Source: Ciona savignyi (lineage: Eukaryota; Chordata; Ascidiacea; Phlebobranchia; Cionidae). From it: a stretch of DNA of 64,000 nucleotides. The notes under the pieces are model-generated. The model saw only the letters and a list, made by a program, of their open reading frames with translations. It ran no database searches and had not been told where the DNA came from. Numbering within the stretch: the first letter of the stretch is position 1; the number at the start of each line of letters is the position of its first letter. The stretch lies in the NCBI GenBank assembly GCA_000149265.1, contig CH002899.1, positions 178,051 through 242,050 of the forward strand, read 5' to 3'. The translations under genes and the position numbers were made by a program. Shown in pieces: positions 22,276-33,909 of the stretch.

Positions 22276-25200
22276 ATGTCTGCGTTAAAAGATTTGGTTG
22301 TTGGAGAGTGTGGAACTTCCAACGCCCTTGTTCAAGCTTCACAACATTTTAAAAATGACCAAGCATTTCAACACGAAGGCTTCCGAAGACCAGGTAGTGT
22401 TTTAACAACCTCGTTCACTGTAACATTGAAAAAATATTTACCTTTATTGTTTTTGACCCTTTCGTTTCTGCCGTTGTGTTACACTGTTAGTTTTAATTGA
22501 ACTGAATATGCAGGTGCAACAGATATAATGATCATTTGGTCATTTGCGGATATAAGAATTACTAGTATAACAAGAATCTGATGTCTTACAATATTTTCAT
22601 AAAACACCGTTTCGTCCCTTTTCAAAAAAAAATATTTAACGGGTCACAACCAATATTTTTGGAATGTTACACATGTCTTTATAAAAGAAGTTTTACATAT
22701 TTCGATAAGAAATAAGTTGTTTTAAAGGTCACAACAAATGCTGTGTATCAGTTAGGCGAATTCTTCTTTAAACATCTTGAGTGTGCAGTTGCTGAATTTA
22801 AATTCTTACTGGTAAAAAGTATTTGCCTAAAAGTGATATTATCGGGGTGTTGAAATAGCATTTGTCTTTAATATGCTTACATTTGGGTTAAGACTTAATA
22901 TGCTGGTTCTAGTCCTTTACCACTAAGATATTTATTTTATTACCGGTACTAGACTACCAGTACTCCCGTGTTAAAACTGGTTTGGTTTATAAAACGCAAC
23001 AGTCTGTTAACCGAAAATGGTATACCTCCTTTTTTCTAGTTTGTCCACTAATATATAGTGCACAATATGAACTTTTAAATAATGGTTTGTATGACACGTA
23101 TGTGAATAAACAGGAAATTTGTTTAGAATTTCGACCAGGAGCCCAAGACTTTGTGGAAGAGTTTCTTTATGAGCAGCAATCCCAAAGACCGATTCAACCA
23201 AGGACATTTAAAATGGACCAACTGTTGCATGAAATGCATAGAATTCAACAGCCTATAATTATGCCAGGTTGGTTGTGAGACATGCCTCAAATTTTATTTG
23301 TTCATTTGTTTATTTGTCAATAACAATAACCATTCCCAGTCTGGTGTATTCTGAGCAATTTTTTTGTATTTAAACATAATTGCTTCTGACCAGAAAGAAT
23401 TAAAAATGAAGGGAATCAGGTTTGTAGTGTCAACATGTCAAAGCAAAATGAATGTTGTTTTGATTTGGCATATGAAACTAAACAGCTAGTTTGTTGCAAT
23501 AATAAAAATTATGCAGCACACATTATATATTCTTTTTCTGCACTTTTTTGTTGCTTGTTGTAATATTGCACTAAACCATTCGATTCAACTAAAATAAAAT
23601 CTCACCATCTGCAATTTCTGTGTATCATACATTTTTCATACCCAACCTAACAATTTGTTACCCTTATAATACAGGAATTATTATAATTTAAATAATTCTA
23701 GGGCGTTCCGGTATTGGGAATGCGCAAGCTGAACAATGGACAAGTGAATTCATACAAACGCTGAATGTGCCTCCATCACATAAACCAGCTGATGAAGATG
23801 CTGCGTGGGCTCACGAATTTTTACAGCAAGGTACTGGTATATTGTGGAAAATCGTCAGCAACAGCTTTCAGTTGAGGATATAACATTGCTACCATATTAT
23901 GTGGTCAAGAAATAAGTAGCAAACGACCATAGTAAAAAATCATTTTACACGGAAAAGGAAAGCTTTTATATCAAAATACCAGTGTATTTATATATATAAA
24001 TAGTACACCCCTTCTTATTGCTACACTGACAAGTTCTAGATGTGTTTTAATATTCACAGGTAATATACCACACCAACAAGATTTTACCACAGAGTTCTTA
24101 GAACAGCAGCGAATGAATGAATTTGAACAATCATGGTAAGTAAAGTGCTGTATTTATACATTTTTACCTATATATACTTTTTCTGTACCACTTTTCTTCC
24201 TTTTTCATTGCTAATTAATATTGTGTTTGATAACTTATTATTGGCTGAATTTAAAACAGTATCAACATGTTCTCTAAGATTACCTGACATAACAAGACTT
24301 TAAACGCGTAAAAAACATTTATTTTCAGCTATATGTATTGTTGAGGTATAGCAGTTATATGTAACATAGAGGTAGAAAATAATATAACTTAATAGATCTA
24401 TTTAAATAAGCTGTGATACAAATTCCGACATTTTTAGCAAGTGATACAAATTCCGACTTTTTTATGATAAAACCATGTTTAAAACTTTAAAGTCTCAATT
24501 ATTGGCAAATTATTTGTTGTTATGCATTTGTTTCGGTTGTTATATGGATGCTATGTTTCAATATGATAAATAGTGCTGAGTTAGCCTTGGTCTGAAACAC
24601 TCTGTGGGTTTTGGATAAAAACAAATGATAAAATATTAATGTATGCACTTTGAGTGTCTTAATTAAGAGTGCTGTGTGGCACTTAACATCCAACAAATTG
24701 TGTTTGTAGGGTCAAAGAATTGGATGAAGTTGGTCACCCGCCATCCGAATTGCAAGAAGCAGCAGCAAGCATGGTGCAAGCGGCTGCATCAGACTCCAAG
24801 TTGTCTTCGACTAACTTCATGAAGTTCGTTTCTGAACTGTCTCAGGGAGCTGATGCCGCCACTGACACTTGGAGCAGTGAATTTGCTCAACAGCAAGCGG
24901 TGAGTTCTATTTATCCGACTTTCAAGCTGAGAAATGGGAAGATTTATTGTTGCCAAATCTGGCCAAGCATTACATCCAACTAAAAATATCAACTAAAACT
25001 AAAAATTCTTTGTTCTTTGGGTCTTACCTTAATTTGTATAGTACTATGATAAATATACTGCGCTTTATTAAAAATTGTTTCCCTTAGTAAACATACAAGT
25101 TTTTACCAAACAATATTCAAAAGTTTTTTCAATGATTTTCTTCTGTAACTGATAAACAAGACCAAATACTTTATAGATGGACAAGAATGCGACGTCCTGG

Positions 25201-28200
25201 TCAAGTGAATTCCAAGCTAGTGGGTCAGCAGAAAGATCTTGGACAGATGAATTTAATGAACAGCAAGAAAGAAAAGACTATTCTGAAGGTCTACAGGAAG
25301 TAAGTTTGTTACACAAAAGTATATTGTTCACATACACAGTTGAAAAGCCTATCGAATTTTCTTGTTTGGATGACCAATTTCCAAAGATAAAAACCTTAGC
25401 TTTGCTTCACGATTAACTGTCATTAGCTGGGGAGTTAATTATTTAATTTCACACTAAACACTTGACCTTACTGCTGGCCCGGCTGGGTCTGTGTGCTTGG
25501 CTGTTCGCTTTTGATACCTCTAGCCTAGTGGTGGGCACACATTTTAAATCAGGGGCCAAAATTATTTAATTCTTCGACTGACAGGTCAATGATTGAGCTG
25601 CCGCTCAAATATAGTTTGTCACTGTTGATAAAAAACATTTAACTAAGAAACTTAGTATATTATCGTAAACCACTCACAAATATAGCTGTGGCATTATAAT
25701 TTAGCATGCAGCCGTGACATCATAATTTAGCTGTGACATCACTATTTAATCTTGCAAGTTGCAATGTGTTGATAACATCTGACAGGCTGAATAAAAGGCC
25801 TACGCGCCTTTTTTTCTCATGTCTGTTCTATCCAGTACTTTTAATTGAATGTTTATGTTCCTTTAATTACTGTAAAAATAGCTTGGTCACATAGTATCCT
25901 GAACGGAAGCTGTTTATGTTTAAAAAATTTACATAACCCAGAGAATACCAATGACGATTTTTCACCTAGTCTGGGATATATCATGTTTTATTCTGTGAAT
26001 AGGGTAACACAGAGTTATCACAATTATCAAAATGCCTCTTGCCTACTAACAGGTAAAACAAAGCTGTTGCACGCTAGTGTATTTATTTGTTTCTCTTTTA
26101 GTTCAACTCATTATGTTACTGGGTTCATTTGTTGTCCGCTAAGTGCTTGCCCGAAATTTACAACAGTGTCTGCTTTTGATTCAACAACCAAGCATCTGAC
26201 ACGTTTGGCCATATTTAATTCATACGTAGCTCTTGCATTATTTTACACTATCAGGAAGGCCTCCTTGCATTTTGTTACAAAATGATAGAATAAATCTCTT
26301 TTGCATTCAGAATAATTTGTGGGATAAGTTCAACGATCAATGGAATGAATCTGTGCGACAGGATAACCAGGATTGGTTGGAAGAGTTTTCCTCAGAACAT
26401 CGTATTACTGTATGTATTTAACCCTTTTTGTTCAAATGAATATTAGTTAATTAAGGTTTTTTTTAAGTGTTTTAGTTATTTTATCCTTAAAATAATTAAA
26501 GTACATAATTCAAACCTATTTTACCATTCTTGGTTAAATGTTAGTTAGTGGTAGTGGGGCCTATTTGACGTGCTGAACATGTAATTTTTTATTGCATCAC
26601 AAAACTTCTTTCATGTGACATGTGTTCAAATAGTAAAATACATTTTAAAACAACTCTTTAAATTCAAATTAACCTGTGTGTACTTCTGTGATAAAAAAAA
26701 TAAGTAAATAGTTTTTTTTCACTGTTTAAGCACTGTTATTTGTTTCAAAGGAATATGACTTTAAAGAAGAAAATCCATTCAAAGACATCCCCAATTCATT
26801 CGATGAAGGTCTGAAGAGGTTAAAGCTTGGGGATCTCCCTAATGCAGTCCTCCTTTTTGAAGCTGCAGTACAGAGTGATCCAGATCATATGGAGGTTAGG
26901 CTTTATTACAGAAAAGTATTATGGGTATTGTTGTCAAGTTTTGCGTGCTTGTTGTACCGCTTGCTCCACTAAAAAAAACAAGTTCTTGTTCCATACGACT
27001 TATTCATAACATCAATATGCTTGATAGTGATGCACTTTTTCAACCCAGACAAGGGTAATTTTATGCAGCTCCTTTATATGTATAGTCAAATTAAGTAAGG
27101 GTCTTGTTTGTATCAGGGTTAAATGAGTTAAACCAGCATTAGTGTCTGAATGGTTTCAGTACCGCTTTTCCCAGTAATGCTGAATCGACAGTAATAACTG
27201 GTTGGTGTGTGTATGGACCTTGTTAATAATTAACTGCGGTGATATGTAAGTGTGATCTCTTGCTCATAAGATGGTGCTGTAACGATACATTATTTTAAAC
27301 AAACACTAAATTTGGCCTTTTGAAATTGACTTCTGTTGAACCAGGCAAATTAAATTTCATTTTCATTTTGTAAAGTCAATATTCGTAATGATTATAGATC
27401 CATACTGTTCCATCTTCTTTGTGGTTTCTATGATTCTCTTACAGAGGATAGCCTTATCGCACTGTTTAACTTGTGTGCTGTAAAGCATCTTTTTTTTCTT
27501 CTATATTATTGCCAAAAGTGGTCATTTTGGTATAATATGAAAAGTTGTCAGACCAGTCAATAAACACATGTAAATCTAAATTAATTGATACGGGTTAAAG
27601 CTATTTACAGTCGCAATATGTAATCATTATTAAGCAATGCTTACTTATTCACAATGTATGCACATTTGTGTGCTGCCTACTCATTCTGTTATGTTTCTGT
27701 TACAGCACATGCTACTAGCTACTAGCTTTGTTAATTTTGATAAAGTCAAAATCAATAGCAAATGTAGTAACTGTATTCTAGCCCATGGCTGAAAAAAGGC
27801 ACATACCGTTTTAATTCTATAGATCCAACATAAAAAATCATGCTTAATCCTTATTATATCTCTACGTACAGGCTTGGCAGTACCTTGGCACTTCTCAGGC
27901 CCAGAATGAACAAGAACAAGCCGCCATAAGTGCACTACAAAGGTAAGATTTCGACGCGTTAAAATGAATGCAGAGATTACATTCTAGTTTTAATATCGAC
28001 CTTTTTTGAAGATTTTCTTGTATACTATACTTATTAATCTTATTATGCCTTTATCCTACTTTTTTATTTGTTTTGTTATACTTAGGTGTACAAATGTACA
28101 TTTTACATGGTCTAGACCAGGGATGGGCAACATACGGCCCGTAAAGGCATTTTGACCTCCCCATAGACTGTATCTAATCATACCCTGTAACGGGTCCGCC

Positions 28201-31200
28201 CGCAGACAGTTCTAACCATAACCTGTAATTAAAATATTGAATACTATTTATGTAATAATCCGCCCCACCAAGGACTTCATTTTCCCACATCTGGCGCGCC
28301 GACTAGAAAAGTTGCCCACCCCAGGTCTAGACTCTAGAAGGTGGAGGTTATTTTTTTCAAACAACCTGACCACATTTAAATGAATCACTTAAAAACCACA
28401 GTCCCAATATACAATACACTGCAATAGCTCTGTGAGCCCGTGGTAATTGAACCAGTATTACAACAACCATGACTGTCGTCTGTCGCAGGTGCCTTGTGCT
28501 TGAACCATCCAACCTCCCAGCGTTGATGTCACTTGCTGTAAGCGAAACAAATGAATCGATGCAATCTCAAGCTTGTAGAACGCTGAAGAAATGGCTTCAG
28601 TCTCATCCCAGGTATTTTAAACCTATTGACATTAATTTTTTAGTCTTTTAAATCTAACAGCAAAAATAATTTTTCCTTAAAATATTGGTATCAGTGAAAA
28701 AAAGTATCAAAAATATAGGATAAACATTTTAGGTTAATACACAACAAATACCATTATTTTTAAGCAAAATTTATTTTGTAATTTGAAGGCCTTTCTTACA
28801 CAATCATCATTTTGTTATAACATGTTTGCTACTGTTTGACTCCCTTAAAAACCACTATTTTAAACCAAACAATATCATTAATCTAAGAACATAATAATCT
28901 AAAGACTTGTGTCCCCCAAATGTGCTGATTGCGAATGAATGGAAACCATTTTAAATCTTTGTTCCCCTTTCTTCGCATAGTGTTGTTGTAAAATATGCTA
29001 GTCATGATAAGTTTGCAACTAGATTAATTTTCTGGCACCTCCAAGGCATTAAAGAATCTCAATTCAATGGAGTCAAATAAGTGGTGCATGCTTCTATCAA
29101 GTTCGTGGGATTAAAACATGCACTCAATGGGTGGTCGGATGTATCCTTGTAAAAGCACGTAGAGGACTTCGCTTAAACCCACTTATTTAAAGGGTTAAAC
29201 TAAAGAGGATAGGATAGAATAGGATATTTATGTTTATCCCACTAAACCAAGGGGGTTAACACACAGGCCATTGTCAGATCACCTCGCGCCCACCGCCCGG
29301 TTACAGCTATGGCTGGGTGTTGTATATAATTTAGATGTTCATTTAATTTGGTAGAGCCCATCTTTTCATTGTGTTCAGGCAATGTCCGTTAAGTAACTTA
29401 CCCAAGGACACAATCGACTAGCTAGCGACCAGTTTTAGGTCCACTAACCCACTGAGCTGCAGCATTAGCAATGTCTCTATCCCCACTGCAATAGTTTCAG
29501 GAACACGACTTCTTCCAAACCGTAACCTGACTATTACCCCAGTTAACGCAATATTTTATTGCGCAGCACAATCCATAATTTTATTCATTTTACTACCGCG
29601 ACATGGTTGAATGTTAGCCTCCTATTTAGCCAAAAAATTGTGATATTTCTAATCAATAATGAAAATTGAACCAAGTAATTAAAGTGGTTAATCTACATCC
29701 ACATCGCTGCCCAATACAGAAGGCCCCAGCCGCCAGTCAATTTTGATACAACATTTTCAAATGACAAGTTGTGTTCTTTAATTCTAGGTATAAGGATTTA
29801 CAAGCAAACCAACGTAGAGAGAACCAGGAAGATATCGAAGCAGGCGTGCACCATTGGACTGGAAGTGTGGCTAACAGGTAACCACATTCATTCGATAGTT
29901 GTAAATATTTCATGGAGAAAATACTGATTATCGTTTTAATCTCAACTTTGGCCACTAAACCTGAGGGTTGTTTCCCTTTTCGAGGCACTTAACACACATT
30001 GTCTTATACGGTACTTATTCAAATGGGTGGACAGAATTGTAGTTATGTCAAATCTTTAATAATAGTTTTAGCAACCCGAGTCCAGCCAGGCATTGGGCAT
30101 ATATGCACAATTGCTTGTTTTTCCGCCTGCAAAGTATGTGTGCATTTCCTTCAGGCCACACTGATCACTAATTTGTCTGCATTTCATAATATAAAGTACA
30201 TTATTTGATGTTAAATCCTAGTGTGTATCTGTAACCCATTACCCATTAATTAAATAATTACTAAATTACTTAACTAAATTGGCCAGTATACATTTTAACA
30301 GTGATTTATATGATCAGCTGCAGTGGTAGATAAGGTTATACTAAATAAACAATGTTGAAATAAACAAAGCGAAACTAACAATGGCGTTTGCGAAAAAACA
30401 AACGCGAAGTTATAACCATAAAAATAATCCTTGTTGTGTCACATTATTGTAAATATAACCATTGATGTTGCATTGGTAGTGACCTTTTCCACGAAGTGCA
30501 AGATTTGTTCATCCAAGCTGCTCAGATGTCGCCTACTGATCCTGACCCGGATGTTCAATGTGGACTTGGTGTGCTATTTAATATTTCCAATGGTTATGAG
30601 AAAGCCATCGACTGCTTTCAAGTGAGTATCGATTAAAGCATAACATTTATAACCAGTAACTATTTAAATTAAGTAGAACTTGTGGTTTTGTCATATTTAC
30701 AGAAGTAGTTACAGAATGCATATATGTGCATATGGTTATTGACGTTGATTTTGTGTCAAAATGATTATTCCAGATCATTTTAGGCAAAATTTTAAACGGG
30801 GGTTCATAGCAATGAAGCAGTCTGCATTCACAATGTTACGCCAATGGGCCAGATTATATTACAGTTAATCAACAATGTTAATCAACATGATTGAGGAAAC
30901 ATGGTTACGCAGTTTCCTGCAGCAACATTTTCATTTTTAATGGGAATGCAAATATAATTGCGCCATTGGAATTCACTGAACTAAGTCGCTGTCTCTTAAT
31001 TAGTGAAACAACTGAACTGCTGTTTTATGTCATATTTTTTAAGTTGCCTTATCATTTTAATTAGCAGAAAATTTGAATTCATTTATTTTTGTGATCTTTT
31101 GACTTAGTTAATCTGTTACTGACATGGTCATGGTACCTTAATATATTTTGATGAACTGTCATATGTGCCACGACAAGATACTGACTGACATTGCTTTAAC

Positions 31201-32358
31201 CCGATGTAGTCTAATGAGTCGTATAAAAAGTGTTGTCTCTGCCGAATCTTCTATAGTCTAAAACCAACAGTATACCAACTGATTAGCAATAACTAATTAT
31301 GCAACGTGTGATCACTGGACCATGGTCAATGTGGGATTGTGAACATACCTACCAATCACGTATTTTGTGGACAGGTCATTCGACAGTAATAACTTAAACA
31401 AGTAATGATTCCACAATATGTGGGAAAACTAGACGTTCTAATACAGATAGTCAGGTAACCGAAATGATTGCACTGTGCTGTATTGAGTTAGAGACATTGC
31501 ACTATTGTTTTTGTTTAACCCATCGATCCATGGGTTTAAAGCAACCTGCGCCAAAATACTACTCTAAGGAGGCAACTTACTAGCAACCGACTGGTTTTGA
31601 ACCATGCCACTTAATCGTCCTCACTAAGCAGCAACATCTGCAGGCAGCTCTTGCAGTGCGACCTGACGACCCTTTACTGTGGAATAAATTGGGTGCCACG
31701 CTCGCCAACGGAAACAAATCAGAAAGTGCGGTCCAGGCTTACAGAAGGGCTCTCGAATTAAATCCAGGCTTCATTCGATCAAGATACAACTTGGGAATAA
31801 GTTGTATCAACCTTGGCGCACACAAGTACGTTGGATGTTTTATTCAGTGGTTTAATTACCAAGATTTTGCTCTATATTCACTCGTATTATTTCGTGTAAT
31901 AATCTTTCTAAATGCATACTCGATGTGTTATGTTTAAAACGTATTTGGGGCGATTTTGTAGTGATAGAGTGCTACCTGCTTCGTCAATATTGTATAAAAA
32001 TCGCATATTTCGGTCCTTTGACTTGCGATAGTCACGCTGCAGAGCAGGAAAAAAATAATAGATTGAGTTGTGAAACTAGTGTTCGTCCGTAAGATATTCT
32101 ACCTTTTCCAGGGAAGCGGTTGAACATTTCATAACAGCGTTGAACGTCCAACGCAGCGGTCGCGGACCGAAAGGCGAGGTCGGTAGGATGTCTGACAACA
32201 TCTGGTCCACTCTCCGCATGGCCATCTCTTTCATGCGCGACGACGACGCTTACGCCCTGGCCAACAACCGAGACTTGGACGCCCTCTCGCGGCGATTTGG
32301 TGTCGATACAGACATCAGTACGTTCAAACCGAATCCCGATAAAACAGACTCTATTTAG
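22276..32358 (+). CDS. PEX5: Peroxisomal PTS1 import receptor Pex5
   Basis: Fourteen exons join without a break to 624 aa: 22276-22393, 23127-23267, 23702-23830, 24060-24135, 24710-24899, 25177-25299, 26311-26409, 26751-26894, 27872-27942, 28489-28611, 29788-29877, 30480-30621, 31644-31825, 32112-32358. All joins are GT-AG with matching phase. Cys12 in the opening VVGECG matches the conserved cysteine ubiquitinated for receptor recycling. The amino half is disordered and carries six WxxxF repeats (WTSEF, WAHEF, WSSEF twice, WTDEF, WLEEF) that bind Pex13/Pex14. The carboxyl half is the TPR domain, with blocks such as [26 protein letters not shown] and [13 protein letters not shown], that grips C-terminal SKL-type signals. 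It shuttles between cytosol and the peroxisomal membrane. Exon 4 (FTTEFLEQ...) resembles the Pex7-binding segment of the long vertebrate form. Confidence 0.96.
28110..28332. mobile_element. hAT-type MITE in a PEX5 intron
   Basis: The 207-bp element at 28118-28324 begins CAGGGATGGGCAAC and ends GTTGCCCACCCCAG, inverted repeats matching at 12 of 14 positions. It is flanked by a perfect 8-bp duplication GTCTAGAC (28110-28117 and 28325-28332), which is itself a palindrome. There is no transposase. It lies within the intron between PEX5 exons 9 and 10, well away from the splice sites. Confidence 0.88.
29203..29463 (-). repeat. SINE family 1 copy in a PEX5 intron
   Basis: The AGGATAGGATAGAATAGGAT tail comes first on the plus strand, then 'ACCAAGGGGGTTAACACACA', 'GATCACCTCGCGCCCACCG', 'CCAAGGACACAATCGACTAG' and a decayed head. 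It lies in the intron between exons 10 and 11, opposite to PEX5 sense. A second, more decayed head-like stretch precedes it at 29100-29200. Confidence 0.75.
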
Positions 32359-33061
32359 GCACCTTTTAATTATTTTTTACTTAATTCTTAATTACGTCGA
32401 TTAGTAATTAATAGTATATACTTCTGATCTACTACTTTATGTGAAAAATTGATTCTTCTTTATTCTGACTTTATTTCTTAAACTAATTTGCGTTTGTTTT
32501 TATAATGCACGAAGAAATTTATTTGCCTTTTATTTTGTGCAAACAATTGCCGATGCCCACTTAAAAAGATTCTGTATCAGTTCGAATGTTTAAACGCTAT
32601 GATGCTTATTAAATGTTATGTGTGGGTTTACCGCGCGTTTTTTGGAGAAATGCGTTCAAGTTTAGAGTACATTGCTAACCTATAAGTGACCTAATGGACC
32701 TCTTTAGGGAGAGATTTATTAAATTTACTAACTGATGTTTCGTCATAGGTTTGTAATTATTTGGCGTCTAATGTTTTAGAATGGTACGATAATACATTAA
32801 TCCGTTAGGTGGGGTTTTGTCGTAAATAATATGAAATAAAAATAAGTTTTTTTTTATCATAAATGGTCGTCCGGGTGATGTTGATTCGTTTCACGACCTT
32901 CATCCGCCGAACCTAAAGCGGCAAGAATGGGCATTATGGCTGTGTTCGTGGTTAGGTTTAAATGTACAATAATTTTTAAAAGTTTTCCAATATGTCCATT
33001 TCTTTAAACTATTACTTACTAATACAATATCCTTCTATTTTCATTTAATTCGAATACGGTT
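32359..33061. other. PEX5 3' UTR and convergent intergenic spacer
   Basis: A candidate poly(A) signal AATAAA is at 32835-32840, about 480 bp past the stop. No coding exon is seen. PEX5 and the Rap1GAP gene are convergent, with stops about 1.55 kb apart. Confidence 0.4.
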
Positions 33062-33312
33062 TAGGATAGGATATTCTAACCTCATGGACAGAAAAGGTAA
33101 CAGGCAATCGCTCGATTGCGTTTTGTCCGCCATAGGGAGCCATTGCACTGTGTTGTATATGATCGACAGCGACTGTTTTTTTCAAAGACTGTTTTTGAAA
33201 CAATCCAATAATTCAATGGGTTAAGGTGGCGTCCGCTAAGTAACTTCGCCAAGGACACAATCGTTGACTGGTATTGATCCCACAATCTTCAGACGGTTTC
33301 TAACCGACTAAG
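33062..33312 (-). repeat. SINE family 1 copy, strongly decayed
   Basis: The order TAGGATAGGATAT tail, CAGGCAATCG, CAATGGGTTAAGG, 'CAAGGACACAATCG' and a head remnant follows family 1, but with many substitutions. Confidence 0.55.
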
Positions 33313-33383
33313 CTCGCTTGTCAGACTTAATTTATAGTCATTGGCAAACATGTTTTGGTTTCGTTTTATTGACGCTCATACAC

Positions 33384-33515
33384 GTAGTGGCGGACACAAA
33401 AGTCAGTAGTAGAATACTGGTGGGCGATGTTAGCAGCTGTGTTTTGCCGGGACAGACAACTTAGTGACGACCACATCATGGGTTCAAAACTTGGCCCGGT
33501 AAAAAAACGACACGT
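33384..33515 (+). repeat. SINE family 2 copy, decayed
   Basis: Shares 'ACCACATCATGGGTTCAAAACTTGG' and 'CCCGGTAAAAAAA' with the 63.67-kb copy. The A-box half is hard to align, so its left edge is uncertain. Confidence 0.45.
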
Positions 33516-33909
33516 GCGCTCCCGGATGGTTTCGTAGATGAAACATGGGGGAAACGCTCTGCCGTGCAAAACTGAACTCGTATAAAGGGATACAACATTT
33601 TAAATAAGAAAAAAGATATGAAAAGGAAATCGTTTTTTTGGTGGGAGGCAGGGCGAAACGACCAGCGTGGAGACGAAGGAAGTACAAACAGTACAGTTTT
33701 CATACCAGATTCACAGTCAAAAGACAAGATACGTAATTCGTGAAGACGTGGGGAAAGTTTTCTTTTAATAATTTAATTCCAATGTTTCGATAGTTACTGG
33801 AAAGAAAATAGAGCCTATGCAAGACTCTTATCTCTTGGGCAGCTACAGAGAGGCTAAAAAACGACCGTGTTATGGTTGTTTTAATCGAATGACGTCATAG
33901 GTAAATACG

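Noticed and set aside
25515..25800. Possible hAT-like element in a PEX5 intron (GTGGTGGGCACAC start)
   Set aside because: The left end resembles hAT ends, but I found no matching right end or target duplication.
25845..26285. 146-codon plus-strand frame between PEX5 exons 6 and 7
   Set aside because: It lies wholly in an intron. The flanking exons join in phase without it, and its composition looks random.
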